A program made the position numbers and the translations under genes. A DNA stretch of 5,035 nucleotides from the NCBI GenBank assembly GCA_002389175.1, contig DGNZ01000194.1, forward strand, positions 1 to 5,035, in the 5' to 3' direction. Source of the DNA: Rhodospirillaceae bacterium UBA4479. Its GTDB lineage: Bacteria; Pseudomonadota; Alphaproteobacteria; Rhodospirillales; Casp-alpha2. Below are positions 4,850-5,035 of the stretch, piece after piece. Each line of letters begins with the position of its first letter. The first letter of the stretch is position 1. The notes under the pieces were generated by a model. It saw only the letters and a list, made by a program, of their open reading frames with translations, had not been told where the DNA came from and did not search any database.

Positions 4850-5035
4850 ATTTGGGTTCACTGGTGCTGATTGAGATTTTTCTGCGTCCGCAGCATCCAA
4901 CTCATCCAATACGTTTGCTTTGATTTGTTCGACAAAAGTCTCACGGGTGAAGCCAATGTCTTCTAGCTGGCGATCACTCATGTATTGCAATGCTTGCATT
5001 GCAGCTGACGTCTGACGGGCTAAAACCATCGCCCT
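4832..5035 (-). CDS. DUF1127/YjiS-like small protein (N-terminus outside the window)
   Basis: The visible frame ends in TAA at 4834-4832 and carries the DUF1127 signature, a helix followed by LQYMSDRQLEDIGFTRETF, matching the usual L-x-x-[LM]-[SD]-[DE]-[RE]-x-L-x-DIG-[LIVF]-x-R pattern. The C-terminal tail is acidic then uncharged (ELDAADAEKSQSAPVNPNLIGAV) and longer than in minimal family members. An ATG exists at 5029-5027, but the preceding codons (AGG GCG) stay in frame to the window edge and AGGG is too close to that ATG to act as its ribosome-binding site. The real start is therefore probably upstream, and I annotate the gene as 5'-partial. Some alphaproteobacterial members are small proteins linked to RNA turnover or phosphate and stress responses; the specific role here is unknown. 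Confidence 0.8.
   Translation of the reverse strand, partial: RAMVLARQTSAAMQALQYMSDRQLEDIGFTRETFVEQIKANVLDELDAADAEKSQSAPVNPNLIGAV

Overview
The window looks like chromosomal DNA from a marine-type alphaproteobacterium, most likely of the Roseobacter group (Rhodobacteraceae). This is inferred from protein character (a DUF1127/YjiS-like small protein, a secreted esterase-like phytase-family protein, a PlsC-type acyltransferase with an HPTGIADG block), from moderate GC with AT-rich intergenic stretches, and from PHO-box-like sites of the alphaproteobacterial type. No rRNA, tRNA, CRISPR array or intact insertion sequence is visible.

Layout. 1-211 is the 3' part of a degenerate intergenic repeat (copy A). 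288-503 (-) is a small ORF of unknown function. 621-1463 (-) encodes a PlsC-type lysophospholipid/glycerolipid acyltransferase. 1464-1857 is the divergent intergenic region. It has a PHO-box promoter facing left into the acyltransferase, a degenerate second copy of the repeat (copy C, about 1510-1747), and a PHO-box promoter facing right. 1858-3996 (+) encodes a 712-residue exported two-domain protein, with a choice-of-anchor-I-like N-terminal half and an esterase-like phytase-family C-terminal half. A strong rho-independent terminator follows at 4021-4056. The third repeat copy (copy B, about 4130-4430) fills most of the next gap. 4525-4794 (+) is a small protein with a predicted dimeric alpha/beta-barrel pattern. 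4832-5035 (-) is the C-terminal part of a DUF1127-like protein. A perfect 11-bp hairpin lies where these last two convergent genes meet.

How the parts may work together. The best-supported theme is phosphate limitation. The acyltransferase and the exported phytase-like protein are divergent. Each is preceded by a 7-4-7 direct repeat resembling the PhoB site, with a TATT-starting -10 element exactly 10 bp downstream. A secreted phosphoester-releasing enzyme and a lipid-remodelling acyltransferase would make sense together under PhoB, but the coupling is inferred from sequence only. The second theme is a roughly 300-bp non-coding repeat, present three times in the same orientation and always between genes. 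One copy sits exactly between the two PHO-box promoters.
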